DNA of 64,000 bases, from the NCBI RefSeq assembly GCF_021298855.1, contig NZ_JAJTHI010000002.1:21769-85768 (forward strand), written 5' to 3'. This document shows positions 41,076-50,780 of this stretch, piece after piece (position 1 is the stretch's first letter; each line of letters starts with the position of its first letter). The DNA comes from Gemmatimonas sp. GTDB lineage: Bacteria > Gemmatimonadota > Gemmatimonadetes > Gemmatimonadales > Gemmatimonadaceae. The position numbers and the translations under genes were made by a program. Below the pieces are notes generated by a model. The model ran no database searches. It worked only from the letters and a program-made list of their open reading frames with translations, and was not told the origin of the DNA.

Positions 41076-41133
41076 GCCCACACGGTAGCGCCGGGTGTTC
41101 GCGGGCGGAACGGGAAGGCGCTATTTCTTCGGC

Positions 41134-41778
41134 ATGGAGGCATTCCCTGTGACGGCCGACGCGCTGCTGGGCATTGCCGTGGGCCTTGGGCTCGCGGCCG
41201 CGGCCGGCTTTCGCGTCTTCGTGCCGCTGCTCGCCGCCGCCATTGCCGCGAAGACGGGGGTGCTGGAGCTGTCGCCGGGCTTCCAGTGGCTGGCTACCAC
41301 GCCGGCGCTCGCGGCGCTCGGTACGGCCACGCTCCTCGAGGTGGGGGCCTACTCGGTGCCGTGGCTCGATCAGCTGCTCGATCTGGTGGCCACCCCGGCC
41401 GCCATGGTGGCGGGCATGCTGGCGGCGGCCAGTGTGGTGGTGGATCTCCCCCCGGTGCTCAAGTGGGGCGCCGTGCTGCTGGCCGGCGGGGCAGCGGGCG
41501 TCACACAGGGGGCCACGGTGTTCACCCGCTTCAAGAGCACCACCCTTACCGGCGGCATGGGGAACCCGGTGGTGAGCACACTCGAGCTGGTGAGCGCGGT
41601 GGTCACGAGCGCGCTGGCGATCTTCCTGCCCATGCTCACGCTGGTGGCGGTGCTGCTGCTGTTCGTGTTCTTCACGCGGCGCGTGCACGGCGTGCTCTTC
41701 GGGCGTCGCGCCGCGCGGGCGGCCGCCGCGGCCGCCAACGGCCCGCCCAAGGTGCCGCGTGGGCCCATGCGGCGCTGA
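41134..41778 (+). CDS. DUF4126 membrane protein
   Basis: A 214-residue protein with the DUF4126 start (LLGIAVGLGLAAAAGFRVFV, PLLAAAIAA), several membrane segments, the conserved EVGAYSVPWLDQLLDLVATP block and a basic C-terminal tail (RRAARAAAAAANGPPKVPRG). Function unknown. The ATG at 41134 directly precedes the conserved N-terminal helix. Confidence 0.85.
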   Translation: MEAFPVTADALLGIAVGLGLAAAAGFRVFVPLLAAAIAAKTGVLELSPGFQWLATTPALAALGTATLLEVGAYSVPWLDQLLDLVATPAAMVAGMLAAASVVVDLPPVLKWGAVLLAGGAAGVTQGATVFTRFKSTTLTGGMGNPVVSTLELVSAVVTSALAIFLPMLTLVAVLLLFVFFTRRVHGVLFGRRAARAAAAAANGPPKVPRGPMRR

Positions 41779-41833
41779 GTCGCGATGGCTGCGGGGCGGT
41801 TGCCGTGCTGCCGCGCTGCCGCGCCAATGCACG

Positions 41834-42289
41834 CTACCCCGGCTTCGCCACCATGCACCACACCGCGTAGACGAGCGGCGCGGTGGCGGTCCACCCCCAC
41901 ACGCTCCAGCGGCCATAGGCGCGCACGAGGGATTCGTCGTTGGCGCCCCCGGTGTGTTGCACCATGCGCCGCTGTGCGGGCACGAGCACGACGACCCACA
42001 GCACCGTGGAGAGCGTGAGCGCTACGATCGCCTGCCGTATCCACGGCGTGCCCCACAGCGGCAGGCCGCGCTGCAGCGCCAGGGTGATGCCGCTCACGGT
42101 GAGCAGTGCGCCGCCCCCCACGGTGAACCACCAGTCGGTGATCACGATGGCGCGCGCGGCGCGCCGAAAGTCGTGCGTGTGCCGCGCGCGCCAGAAGATG
42201 GCGGTCCATACCCCGGTGACGATCACGTTTCCCACGAACACGATCGCGCCCAGCACATGCGCGGTCTTGAGGAACGCGTCGAGCGTCAC
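41834..42289 (-). CDS. DUF2269-type membrane protein
   Basis: A 151-residue protein with four membrane segments and the family's opening FLKTAHVLGAIVFVGNVIVT and conserved ITDWWFTVGGGALLTVSGI. Function unknown; related to the CopD/HemJ-like superfamily of small four-helix membrane proteins. The start is a GTG at 42289, 13 bases after the DUF1080 stop, so both are likely one unit. Confidence 0.8.
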   Translation of the reverse strand: MTLDAFLKTAHVLGAIVFVGNVIVTGVWTAIFWRARHTHDFRRAARAIVITDWWFTVGGGALLTVSGITLALQRGLPLWGTPWIRQAIVALTLSTVLWVVVLVPAQRRMVQHTGGANDESLVRAYGRWSVWGWTATAPLVYAVWCMVAKPG

Positions 42290-42302
42290 GGCGTGCGGCG
42301 AC

Positions 42303-43253
42303 TCACTTGGGCGTGCCCACCACCGGGGTGATGCGGATGTTGCGGTATTCCACCGACGTGTGATCGCCCTGCAGGTAGATGGGCCCCGGCTCGCCTTCGT
42401 TGGCGTCGAGCGCCCCGCCGGTGATGCCGGGAATCGTCTGGTCGGCAATCACCGTCTTGCCATTCAGCACCACCGTGACGCGGCGACCGATGAGCGTGAT
42501 GTCGAAGGTCTGCCACACACCGGCGCCCAGGTGCGCCTGCTCGTTGGGCACGAGAAAGCCGTACACCCCACCCAGGTGCGTGGAGAGCGGCTCGCCGAGC
42601 GGGCTGTCTTCCACCTGCACCTCATGACGACCGCGCAGATAGATGCCGCTGTTGCCGTTCTTCGGGACGCGGAACTCGAGGTGCAGCTTGAAGTCGGTGA
42701 ACTTGTCCCGGGTGGCGAGGTTGGCGCCCGACTTGGTGTTGGTGAGCAGGCCGTTGATGACCTTCCACTGGTTATCGCCGCCGGGCAGCGCTTCCCACGC
42801 CTTCATGTCGCTGCCGCCGAAGAGCACGATCTCCTTGCCCCACACCGGCGGCGCCGACCGGCGCAACGTGGGCGCGCGCACGCCGGTGAAGCGGTGCTTC
42901 TCGCCGCTGGGCTGCGTGATGATGCCCGCCAGCTTGTCACCGGTGAGCGTGGCCTCCACCTGCACCTCTGTGGCCTGCAGCTCCCACTGCGGTGGCAGCG
43001 TGAACTGCACGCGCCCGTTGTTGAAGGTGACCTTGCCAATGGGGCGCGCACTGCCGCCGCCGGCCACGAACCGCCCCACCAGCGTGCGGTGCCCCGACAG
43101 CGACACCTCGACCCAGCTGGGATAGACCCGGTCGGTCCCCTGCACCGTGAGATCCCAGCGGCCAATGATCGGCGCGCCCGCCTGTGCCTCGGCGGCCAAC
43201 GGGAGCGCAGCAACGAAGCAGGCGGCAGCCAGGGAAAGCAGCGGGCGAACCAT
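42303..43253 (-). CDS. Secreted DUF1080 (3-keto-disaccharide hydrolase-like) protein
   Basis: A 316-residue protein with a signal peptide (LLSLAAACFVAALPLAAEAQ), an N-terminal beta domain (IIGRWDLTVQGTDRVYPSWV) and a C-terminal concanavalin-like DUF1080 domain: FTDFKLHLEFRVPKNGNSGI, YLRGRHEVQVEDS, GDHTSVEYRNIRITPV. Some DUF1080 proteins are 3-keto-glucoside hydrolases acting with 3-dehydrogenases; none of those partners is nearby. Location periplasmic or surface. Confidence 0.87.
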   Translation of the reverse strand: MVRPLLSLAAACFVAALPLAAEAQAGAPIIGRWDLTVQGTDRVYPSWVEVSLSGHRTLVGRFVAGGGSARPIGKVTFNNGRVQFTLPPQWELQATEVQVEATLTGDKLAGIITQPSGEKHRFTGVRAPTLRRSAPPVWGKEIVLFGGSDMKAWEALPGGDNQWKVINGLLTNTKSGANLATRDKFTDFKLHLEFRVPKNGNSGIYLRGRHEVQVEDSPLGEPLSTHLGGVYGFLVPNEQAHLGAGVWQTFDITLIGRRVTVVLNGKTVIADQTIPGITGGALDANEGEPGPIYLQGDHTSVEYRNIRITPVVGTPK

Positions 43254-43299
43254 GCGCGAGCACCTCGAACGCAAGAAGTGGGAAGGGAAACGGGTCGCT

Positions 43300-43782
43300 C
43301 TAATCCTCACGCCCGTCCCCAGTCGTGGTAACCCCTGCCGCCCGGATGGCCGCCCGAATGCGCGGGTACGTGCCGCAGCGACAGATGTTGCCGTCCATGG
43401 CGCGATCGATCTCGGCGTCGGTGGGGGTGGGCACGGCCGCCAGCAGCGCCGCCGCACTCATGAGTTGCCCCGACTGGCAGTAGCCGCACTGGGCCACGTC
43501 GTGCGCCAGCCAGGCGGCGCGCAGCGCGTCGCCCACGGCGCCGCCCAGTCCTTCGATCGTGGTGATGGACTTCCCCGCCACACTCCCCACCGATAGCACG
43601 CAGGCGCGCATCGCCTCGCCATTCACGTGCACGGTGCAGGCGCCGCAGAGCGCCAGGCCACAGCCGAAGCGGGTGCCCACCAGCCCGAGGGTTTCGCGCA
43701 GCACCCACAGGAGCGGCATGTCGCCGGGCACGTCGACCTCGCGGCGCACGCCATTCACCTCCAGCACGAAGGGGGCGGTCAT
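43300..43782 (-). CDS. [2Fe-2S] subunit of aldehyde/isoquinoline oxidoreductase (IorA-like)
   Basis: A 160-residue protein with both cluster motifs of xanthine-oxidase-family small subunits: plant-type [16 protein letters not shown] and C-terminal [10 protein letters not shown] ... [15 protein letters not shown]. It passes electrons from the molybdenum subunit, whose gene ends in an ATGA overlap with this one. Cytoplasmic folding before possible export with the partner is usual. Confidence 0.94.
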   Translation of the reverse strand: MTAPFVLEVNGVRREVDVPGDMPLLWVLRETLGLVGTRFGCGLALCGACTVHVNGEAMRACVLSVGSVAGKSITTIEGLGGAVGDALRAAWLAHDVAQCGYCQSGQLMSAAALLAAVPTPTDAEIDRAMDGNICRCGTYPRIRAAIRAAGVTTTGDGRED

Positions 43783-46097
43783 GACGTGGTGCCCGGTGTG
43801 GTAACGGGCGCGGGTTGGGGCGGGGCGGTGGGCACGCGCAGTGGCAGGGTACGCAGCCGCGTGCCGGTGAGCGCGAAGAGCGCATTGGCCACCGCCGGGG
43901 CGACCACCGGCAGCGCGGGCTCGCCAATGCCCGACGGCAGGCGGGTGCTGGGCACGAGCGTGGTGACGATGACGGGACACTCGGACATGCGGAGCGGCGG
44001 GTAGTCGTTGAAGTTGCCGGGGCGCACGCGGCCGTTCTCCAGTTGCACCTCGCCGTGCAGGGCGGCGGAAAGCCCGAAGATGGCGCCCCCCTCCACCTGC
44101 TGCCGCACGCCGTTGGGATTCACGACCAGCCCGCAGTCCACCGCGCACACCAGCCGGTGGACCCGCACGCGCCGCGCCGCATCGAGCGAGAGCTCGGCCA
44201 CCATGGCCACCACCGTCCCGAAGCTCCAATGCAGCGCCACGCCGCGCGCCTGCGCCGCGCCGTCGGCAGCGGGGGCCAGCGGCGATCCCCACGCGCTGTC
44301 GCGCGCGACCGTCTCGAGCACCCGGCGTGCCCGCGCGTGCGAGCGCAGCAGCTGCAAACGGTACTGCAGCGGGTCGGTGTTGGCGGCGTGGGCCAGTTCG
44401 TCCACGAACGACTCGAAGAAGAACCCCTGGTGCGAGTGCCCCACGGCGCGCCACGACCCCACCGGGACCGGCAGCTCCACTTCGAGGTGTGCCGAGCGGA
44501 TGGCCGGAAACTCGTACGGCTGATCCCACGTGCCTTCGGCGGTGGTCTTGTCGGGGACCACCGATGGATAGGGAAGCCCAATACGCTGGCTGAGCGCCTT
44601 GAAGGGCGCCTGGCTGGCGGAATGACAGACCACACTCGTGGCCACGCCGCGTGCGTCGAGGGCGGCGCGCAGCCGTGACGCCGCCGCGGGACGATAGAAG
44701 TCGTGGCGCATGTCGTCCTCGCGGCTCCAGATGGTTTGCACCGCCACGCCGGGCGCGGCCATGGCAATGCGCACCGCCTGCGCCACATAGTCGACCTCCA
44801 GCCGACGGCCGAATCCGCCGCCCAGCGGCTGCTGGTGCAACGTGACGCGCGCTACATCCACGCCGGCCACCTCGGCCGCCGCCCGGCACGCCGCACCCGG
44901 CACCTGGGTACTCGTCCACAGCTCCACCCCGGCGTCGGTCACGCGCACGGTGGTGTTCATGGGCTCCATGGTGGCGTGCGCGAGATACGGCGCCTCGTAG
45001 GTCACGTCGAGCACCCGGTCGGCGGCGGCCAGCACGTCCAGCGCATCGCCGGTGCTGCGGAAGGGAAGACCGGTGCCGGCGTGCGCGGCGTCGCGCAGCT
45101 GCGTGGCCACGTCGTCGGACCCCAACGCCAGATGCGGCCCGGGAAAGAACTGCACCTCGAGCGCCGCCAGCGCCTGCCGGGCCTGCCACCAGCCATCGGC
45201 AATGACCGCCACTCCCGGTACCTCGCCGTAGCGGCTTCCCGGCAGCTCCACCACGGCGTGTACGCCGGCGCGATCGCGAAGGGCCTCGCGCCGATAGCCA
45301 GAGACCGTGGCGCCGAGCGAGGGTGCCATACTCACGGCGGCGTAGCGCATGCCGGGCAGACGCACGTCGAGGCTGTAGCGTGGGGCGCCGCGCACGATGG
45401 CATCGCCGTCGATGCGTGCCCGGTCACGACCCACCAGTCGATACTGCGCCGGGTCGCGCAGCGTCACGTCGCGCACCGCCATGCCGGCCGCCTCGCGCAC
45501 GAGGGTACCGTAGGCAAACGACTGTGCGCCGGCATGCACCACGCCCGCCTCGGTGCGGCAGGCGCTGGCGGCCACCCCCGCGCGCGCCGCGGCGGCCGCC
45601 ACGAGCTGGGCCCGCGCCGTGGCGCCGGCGGTGCGCGCCACCTCCCACACATCGCGCACGCTCGACGAGCCGCCGGTCATCATCACGCCCACTTCGCGCA
45701 CCGTCTTGGCGGTGAGCCACCGCACGGCGCGCACACCGGCGTGCTCTTCGAGATCCTCGTGAAACGGGAGCCCGTCGAGGATGGCCGCGATGTTGTTGTA
45801 GATGCGATCGACCCCGCTGTGCACCACCCGCACCTGCGCCCAGTCGCAGTCGAGCTCTTCGGCAATGAGCATGGCCAGTGCCGTGTGAATGCCCTGCCCC
45901 ATTTCCGCCTTGGGGGAGATCACGGTGACGCGGCCGTCGGGGTGCACCGCCAGCCAGCCGTTGAGTGGTACCCCGTCGTGGCCCGTCACGGGGGCACGTC
46001 CGGGGTGCAGCCGTTGGCGTGGGGGGGTGAGCGACCATCCCACGAACAGCGCACCGGTGGCGCCCAGCCCTGCCAGCAGGAAGGTGCGTCGTCTCAT
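43779..46097 (-). CDS. Molybdenum-binding subunit of aldehyde/isoquinoline oxidoreductase (IorB-like)
   Basis: A 772-residue large subunit with a Tat-like N-terminus ([20 protein letters not shown]) suggesting export to the periplasm. Family signatures include [76 protein letters not shown] and [20 protein letters not shown]; the C-terminal [19 protein letters not shown] loop is present. It hydroxylates aldehydes or N-heterocycles. A third, membrane cytochrome c subunit often found with this type is not adjacent. It precedes and overlaps the iron-sulfur subunit gene. Confidence 0.93.
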   Translation of the reverse strand: MRRRTFLLAGLGATGALFVGWSLTPPRQRLHPGRAPVTGHDGVPLNGWLAVHPDGRVTVISPKAEMGQGIHTALAMLIAEELDCDWAQVRVVHSGVDRIYNNIAAILDGLPFHEDLEEHAGVRAVRWLTAKTVREVGVMMTGGSSSVRDVWEVARTAGATARAQLVAAAAARAGVAASACRTEAGVVHAGAQSFAYGTLVREAAGMAVRDVTLRDPAQYRLVGRDRARIDGDAIVRGAPRYSLDVRLPGMRYAAVSMAPSLGATVSGYRREALRDRAGVHAVVELPGSRYGEVPGVAVIADGWWQARQALAALEVQFFPGPHLALGSDDVATQLRDAAHAGTGLPFRSTGDALDVLAAADRVLDVTYEAPYLAHATMEPMNTTVRVTDAGVELWTSTQVPGAACRAAAEVAGVDVARVTLHQQPLGGGFGRRLEVDYVAQAVRIAMAAPGVAVQTIWSREDDMRHDFYRPAAASRLRAALDARGVATSVVCHSASQAPFKALSQRIGLPYPSVVPDKTTAEGTWDQPYEFPAIRSAHLEVELPVPVGSWRAVGHSHQGFFFESFVDELAHAANTDPLQYRLQLLRSHARARRVLETVARDSAWGSPLAPAADGAAQARGVALHWSFGTVVAMVAELSLDAARRVRVHRLVCAVDCGLVVNPNGVRQQVEGGAIFGLSAALHGEVQLENGRVRPGNFNDYPPLRMSECPVIVTTLVPSTRLPSGIGEPALPVVAPAVANALFALTGTRLRTLPLRVPTAPPQPAPVTTPGTTS

Positions 46098-46160
46098 ATT
46101 GTTGAAGATGTCACGTCGCCTGGGATGGCGGCAGCTTACCCTTTCTCCCGCCTGTCCGCC

Positions 46161-46595
46161 ATGCTCTCCGTTCGTGTCGCCTCGTCGTCCGCGTCTGTCG
46201 CGGCCATTGCCCTGCTTGCGGCCTGCACCCCGGAGGCGTCGTCCAAGGCCTCGGAGGCCAAGGTGGCCGAAGCCGCAGCGCAGATGGTGCGCAAGGTGCG
46301 CACGCTGGGGCCGGGCGACCTGCAGATGGTGAGCGAGGATCGCACGGTGGCCATTGAAGTGGCGGGCGATTCGGTGCACGTGTTCATGGTCAACAGCCAG
46401 ATCAGCGTACCCGTCACGTACATCGAGAATGTGAAGTACACCGACAACCGCCTGCGCTTCGACATCAAGGGCATTGGCATGAAGGTGTTCGAAGTGGGCG
46501 ATGGCACCGACGGCGCCGTGTTCACCCAGGGTGACGCACTCAAGTTCGTGGCCACCGTGATTTCCCGACAGAACGCCATGGAGAACCGACAGTGA
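46161..46595 (+). CDS. Lipoprotein of unknown function
   Basis: A 144-residue protein with a lipoprotein signal (SASVAAIALLAAC) and a beta-rich mature domain (TVAIEVAGDSVHVFMVNSQI, FDIKGIGMKVFEVGDG). The ATG at 46161 gives a standard signal; an ATG 12 codons earlier is possible. Its stop shares one base with the next ATG (TGATG), and the next product has a related beta pattern, so the two were perhaps duplicated. Family not recognised. Confidence 0.7.
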   Translation: MLSVRVASSSASVAAIALLAACTPEASSKASEAKVAEAAAQMVRKVRTLGPGDLQMVSEDRTVAIEVAGDSVHVFMVNSQISVPVTYIENVKYTDNRLRFDIKGIGMKVFEVGDGTDGAVFTQGDALKFVATVISRQNAMENRQ

Positions 46596-47194
46596 TGACC
46601 AATGCAGCGCCGTGGGCGCGCGCGGTGGCCGCGGCCGCCGTGGCGGGGGGGTGTCTGGCGTGTGGTGGGCGCGGGGCCGACTCGGGGGCGAGCGAGGGTA
46701 CGCCGGGCGCATCGGGGGTGAGCATGCAGCGCTCGTCCGGCATGCCGGTGCGCACGGGCACCACCGATTCCACGGCGCTCGATGGCGCCGAGGTGCGCAT
46801 CACGAGCACCGATGGCACGATCACGCTGGCCGTGCTGCGTGACACGGTGGTCATGCAGCTGAGTGACAGCCTGCGGCAGGGGGTGGCGTGGCGGATGGAC
46901 AGTGCCACCAGCACCAAGGCGGAGGGTGTGGGTGGCGTGATCGCCAACATGATGGGCAGTGCCGTGAAGGCCGCGGTGTCGAGTGCCATGGGCGTGGCGC
47001 TGCGCGCGCCGGCGTCGCAGGTGACCGATCTCCGCTACGAGAACGGCCACCTCACCTTCAAGGTGGACGGCGGGTCGGTGAAGTTCAGCGTCAAGGGGAA
47101 GCGCGACGGCAGCGGTGCGCCCTTCGCCCCCGAGGATGCCCAGCGGTTCATGGAAGCCGTGCAGGCCGCGAAGGCGCGACAGACGGCGATGTGA
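46595..47194 (+). CDS. Lipoprotein of unknown function, coupled to the preceding one
   Basis: A 199-residue protein with a lipoprotein-like signal (AVAAAAVAGGCLACGG), a Gly/Ser-rich linker, then DGAEVRITSTDGTITLAVLR, a short hydrophobic helical stretch (GVIANMMGSAVKAAVSSAMG) and NGHLTFKVDGGSVKFSVKG. No family recognised. Translationally coupled to the gene before it (TGATG). It converges on selO. Confidence 0.7.
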   Translation: MTNAAPWARAVAAAAVAGGCLACGGRGADSGASEGTPGASGVSMQRSSGMPVRTGTTDSTALDGAEVRITSTDGTITLAVLRDTVVMQLSDSLRQGVAWRMDSATSTKAEGVGGVIANMMGSAVKAAVSSAMGVALRAPASQVTDLRYENGHLTFKVDGGSVKFSVKGKRDGSGAPFAPEDAQRFMEAVQAAKARQTAM

Positions 47195-47260
47195 GGCGCG
47201 GCGCGCGTCCGTTGGCGCGCGTTTGCCGTGGCGCGTTCGCCGTGGCGCGTTGGTTCCCGG

Positions 47261-48862
47261 TCAGCTGCTGCAGCTGAGCATGGAGCAGCCGGCCTTGTGG
47301 CGCGCCCACTCGGGGCGGCGGGCCACCAGCGCGGCGTGCTGCGGCTGCTCGGTATACGGCGTGCGCAGCACGGTCAGCAGGGTCTGCACCAGCGACGCAT
47401 CGCCCTGCGTGGCGGCGTCAATGGCCTGCTGCGCCACATAGTTGCGCAGCACGAACCACGGATTCACGGCGTGCATGGCGGCCTGGCGCTGTGCGAAGTC
47501 GCGGCCGTGCATGCACACGCGCGCGTGCCAACGGGTGAGCCACGCGTGCAACGCCTCGGCGTGCGCGTCGCGCTTCGCCGGGTCGTAGAACAGATCGCCC
47601 AGCAACTCGGTCGCCGGCACATCGGGGAGCACGTCGGGCACGTTCCCCAGGGCGCGGAAGAAGTTGGTGTAGTCGATCTCGGCGTCGTACATGAGGCGGA
47701 ACGCCTCGCGGATGATGTCGCGCTCGTCGTCGCCGCGGGTCACGAAACCGAACTTGGCGGCGTTCATGGCCTCGTATTCGGCGATGTACACGGCCGAGAA
47801 GCGGTCGATGCCCGCCTGCAACACCGATTCGTCGCTGAAGAGCGGCGCGATGGCGTCGGCGAGGCGCACGAGATTCCACTGCGCAATGGCGGGCTGCTGC
47901 CCGAACCGGTAGCGCCGGTTCTGCGCGTCGGTGGTGTTGGGGGTCCAGTGGGGATTGAAGTCGTCGATCCAGCCGTACGGGCCGTAGTCGATGGTGAGTC
48001 CCAGCACCGACATGTTGTCGGTGTTCATGACCCCGTGCACGAAGCCCACGCGCATCCAGTGCACCATGAGCCGTGCGGTGCGCTCGCACACCTCGGCGTA
48101 CCACGCGGCGTGGCGCGCGGTGACGTCGGGCATTTCCTGCAGATGCGGGAAGTCCCGGGCGATGGTGAAGTCCACCAGCTGCTCGAGCAGCGCGAGGTCG
48201 TTGCGCGCGGTGAAGATTTCGAAGTTGCCGAAGCGGATGAAGCTGGGGGCCACGCGGCACACGATGGCGCCGGGTTCCTCCTGCGCGTTGCCGTTGTAGA
48301 ACATGTCGCGCACCACGGCGTCGCCGGTGGTGACCACGCTGAGGGCACGCGTGGTGGGCACCCCCAGATGATGCATGGCCTCGCTGCACAGGAACTCACG
48401 AATGCTCGAGCGCAGCACGGCGCGCCCGTCGGCGGTGCGCGAATAGGGCGTGGGCCCGGCGCCCTTGAGCTGCAGCTCCCAGCGCTCGCCGCGCGCGTTC
48501 ACCACTTCCCCCAGCGTGATCGCGCGCCCGTCGCCCAGCTGGCCGGCCCAGTTGCCGAACTGATGGCCGCCGTAGCAGGCGGCGTAGGGGTGCATGCCGG
48601 GGAGCAGCGCGTTGCCGCCAAACACCTTGGCGAAGGCGGGTGACTGCACGAACGCGTCGGAGAATCCCACGAGCGCCGCCACATCGGGGGCGTGCGCCAG
48701 CAGCCGCGGGGCGGACACCGGCGTGGGGGCGGCCGCGCTCCAGGCCGCGCCCAGCACTTGTCTTCGCCGATTGGAGGATTCAGGATCCCCCGGCAGCTCG
48801 CGCACGAACCGGTTGTCGAAGGTGACGGCCGGGGCGTCCAGATGGTCGGTGGTCGGGTTCAC
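47261..48862 (-). CDS. selO: Protein adenylyltransferase SelO (YdiU family)
   Basis: A 533-residue pseudokinase-fold enzyme that AMPylates proteins. Signatures are [80 protein letters not shown] and DYGPYGWID. The C-terminal CSMLSCSS keeps the redox cysteine site that is selenocysteine in animal SelO. SelO AMPylation is tied to glutathionylation and oxidative stress, which fits the msr genes nearby. The GTG at 48862 is the only start compatible with the conserved N-terminus; it lies 27 bases from the divergent NlpE-like start. Confidence 0.95.
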   Translation of the reverse strand: MNPTTDHLDAPAVTFDNRFVRELPGDPESSNRRRQVLGAAWSAAAPTPVSAPRLLAHAPDVAALVGFSDAFVQSPAFAKVFGGNALLPGMHPYAACYGGHQFGNWAGQLGDGRAITLGEVVNARGERWELQLKGAGPTPYSRTADGRAVLRSSIREFLCSEAMHHLGVPTTRALSVVTTGDAVVRDMFYNGNAQEEPGAIVCRVAPSFIRFGNFEIFTARNDLALLEQLVDFTIARDFPHLQEMPDVTARHAAWYAEVCERTARLMVHWMRVGFVHGVMNTDNMSVLGLTIDYGPYGWIDDFNPHWTPNTTDAQNRRYRFGQQPAIAQWNLVRLADAIAPLFSDESVLQAGIDRFSAVYIAEYEAMNAAKFGFVTRGDDERDIIREAFRLMYDAEIDYTNFFRALGNVPDVLPDVPATELLGDLFYDPAKRDAHAEALHAWLTRWHARVCMHGRDFAQRQAAMHAVNPWFVLRNYVAQQAIDAATQGDASLVQTLLTVLRTPYTEQPQHAALVARRPEWARHKAGCSMLSCSS

Positions 48863-48889
48863 ACTCAGAAAGCTAGGGGGCGGTCCAAC

Positions 48890-49627
48890 ATGGCGAAGGT
48901 GATGCAGGGGGCGCTGGGCAGCGCGATCGTGCTGGGGCTGCTGACCGTGTGCGGCGGTGAGCGCCAGGGCAGTGGCGGCGGCGCCCCCGACAGCGTCGTG
49001 ACGGTACCGGCGGTGCCCACGGTCACGCTGGCCGCGGTGGCCCCCAACTCCTTTTCGGGGACCTTGCCGTGCGCCGATTGTTCCGGCATCGAGACCACGG
49101 TGGCGCTCTTTCCCGATACCACCTTCCGGCTGCGCGAGCAGTCCACGGGAAAGCCCGGTGACGCCCAGGTGAGCATGGGGCGCTGGACACACGACGGCGC
49201 CACGCTCACGCTGGACGGACTCGGGCGCACGCTCCGGTTTGCCGTGGCGGGGGAGGACACGCTGCGCCTGCTGGACCAGGGCGGCAAGCCGATAGCCGGC
49301 AGCGCTCCGGTCACGCTGGTGCGCGCCGACCGCATGAACGCTCTGCGCGAGCCGGTCACGTACACGGGCACGTTCGGCGTGATGGCCGACGGCGCCACCT
49401 TTCGCGAATGCGGCAGCGGACAGACGTTCACCGTGCTCACGACGGGGGCGTACACGACGCTCGCGCGGGCATACACCAGCGCCAAGCTGCCACCGGGGAG
49501 CGGCCAGCAGGTGGAGGTGGTGGCGCGGTTCGTGGCGCGTCCGGACGACGTGGCCGGCCCCAAGGAGCGCGACGTGCTGGAGATCCGGAAGTACGTGGGG
49601 CCGGCGGCGAATCCCGATTGCCGGTGA
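48890..49627 (+). CDS. NlpE-like lipoprotein
   Basis: A 245-residue lipoprotein (signal [12 protein letters not shown]). The domain [20 protein letters not shown] ... [11 protein letters not shown] matches the N-terminal NlpE barrel with its CxxC pair. The C-terminal half ([20 protein letters not shown]) resembles the OB-like domain fused to many NlpE/COG3015 proteins. NlpE senses lipoprotein trafficking faults and copper/redox stress in enterobacteria; that role here is inferred. It sits between selO and msrB. Confidence 0.8.
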   Translation: MAKVMQGALGSAIVLGLLTVCGGERQGSGGGAPDSVVTVPAVPTVTLAAVAPNSFSGTLPCADCSGIETTVALFPDTTFRLREQSTGKPGDAQVSMGRWTHDGATLTLDGLGRTLRFAVAGEDTLRLLDQGGKPIAGSAPVTLVRADRMNALREPVTYTGTFGVMADGATFRECGSGQTFTVLTTGAYTTLARAYTSAKLPPGSGQQVEVVARFVARPDDVAGPKERDVLEIRKYVGPAANPDCR

Positions 49628-49664
49628 GCGGTGAGGGGTGGGGGCGACGCGAGCAGAACAGATC

Positions 49665-49750
49665 GTCGGAGCGCACGGAGGCGCGGAGGCACAGAGGAAA
49701 TCTTCTGCATGTGTTGTTCTCCGTATCTCCGTGGCTCCGAGGCCTCCGAC
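49665..49750. repeat. CACGGAGGCGCGGAGG-type inverted repeat
   Basis: GTCGGAGCGCACGGAGGCGCGGAGGC-type units on the left face TCTCCGTATCTCCGTGG and CTCCGAGGCCTCCGAC on the right, with an apex near 49708. It lies in the 182-base gap between the NlpE-like gene and msrB and may end or separate the transcripts. Confidence 0.65.
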
Positions 49751-49809
49751 GAGCAGTTACTTCTCCACCTGTACGGGAACTTGAACCGCTCCCCGAGCCT
49801 ATTACCCAC

Positions 49810-50277
49810 ATGAGTGACAAGACCTATGCCAAGCCCGACGTGGCGCAGCTCAAGAGCGCGCTCACGCCCGAACAGTTTGCCGTCACGCAGCAGTGCGGCA
49901 CCGAACCACCGTTCCGGAACGCGTACTGGGACAATCACGAGCCCGGCCTGTACGTGGACATCGTGAGCGGCGAGCCGCTCTTTGCCAGTGTGCACAAGTT
50001 CGACAGTGGCACGGGGTGGCCCAGCTTCACCCGTCCCGTGGCTCCCAACGTGACTGAGGTGGAAGACCGGTCGTACGGCATGCGCCGCGTGGAGGTGCGC
50101 AGCAAGCATGGCGACTCGCACCTGGGGCACGTGTTCCCCGACGGGCCGCGCGAGGCGGGGGGGCTGCGCTACTGCATCAACTCGGCGAGCTTGCGTTTCA
50201 TTCCCGTGGCCGAGCTGGAGAAGGAAGGGTACGGGGAGTTCCTGCCGCTGTTTGCCACCGGTGGCCATCATGGCTGA
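49810..50277 (+). CDS. msrB: Peptide-methionine (R)-S-oxide reductase MsrB
   Basis: A 155-residue enzyme with [30 protein letters not shown] and the catalytic cysteine in [11 protein letters not shown]. The two zinc-binding CxxC pairs found in some MsrB proteins are missing; a cysteine at QQCGTEPPF could be the resolving residue. It reduces methionine-R-sulfoxide. msrA starts eight bases inside its end, so both are coupled. Confidence 0.96.
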   Translation: MSDKTYAKPDVAQLKSALTPEQFAVTQQCGTEPPFRNAYWDNHEPGLYVDIVSGEPLFASVHKFDSGTGWPSFTRPVAPNVTEVEDRSYGMRRVEVRSKHGDSHLGHVFPDGPREAGGLRYCINSASLRFIPVAELEKEGYGEFLPLFATGGHHG

Positions 50278-50767
50278 GCGGGCGCAGGAGGTGGCCATTC
50301 TGGCCGGCGGCTGCTTCTGGGGCATGGAAGAGCTGCTGCGCGCCATTCCCGGCGTGCTGGACACCGACGTGGGCTACACCGGCGGGTGGCTCGAGCATCC
50401 CACGTATCACGACACGCACGACAGCAAGAGCGGCCATGCGGAGAGCGTGCGGGTGGTGTTCGACCCCACGGTGCTGGGGTACGACGTGCTGCTGCGCGAC
50501 TGGTTCTTCCGCATGCACGACCCCACCACGCTCAACCGGCAGGGGAACGACATCGGCACGCAGTATCGCAGCGCCATCTTCTACACGACGCCGGAGCAGA
50601 AGGACGTTGCCGAGCGGGTGAAGCGGGAAGTGCAGGCGAGCGGGCTGTGGTCGCGGCCCATCACCACGGAGATCGTGCCGGAAGCGACGTGGTGGAGTGC
50701 GGAAGGGTACCACCAGGACTACCTGCGCAAGAATCCGGGCGGGTACACGTGTCACTGGATGCGCTGA
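50270..50767 (+). CDS. msrA: Peptide-methionine (S)-S-oxide reductase MsrA
   Basis: A 165-residue enzyme with the catalytic [33 protein letters not shown] and the C-terminal resolving cysteine in YTCHWMR. It repairs methionine-S-sulfoxide and complements MsrB encoded just before in an overlapping frame. Confidence 0.97.
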   Translation: MAERAQEVAILAGGCFWGMEELLRAIPGVLDTDVGYTGGWLEHPTYHDTHDSKSGHAESVRVVFDPTVLGYDVLLRDWFFRMHDPTTLNRQGNDIGTQYRSAIFYTTPEQKDVAERVKREVQASGLWSRPITTEIVPEATWWSAEGYHQDYLRKNPGGYTCHWMR

Positions 50768-50780
50768 ACGGCTGAACGAC

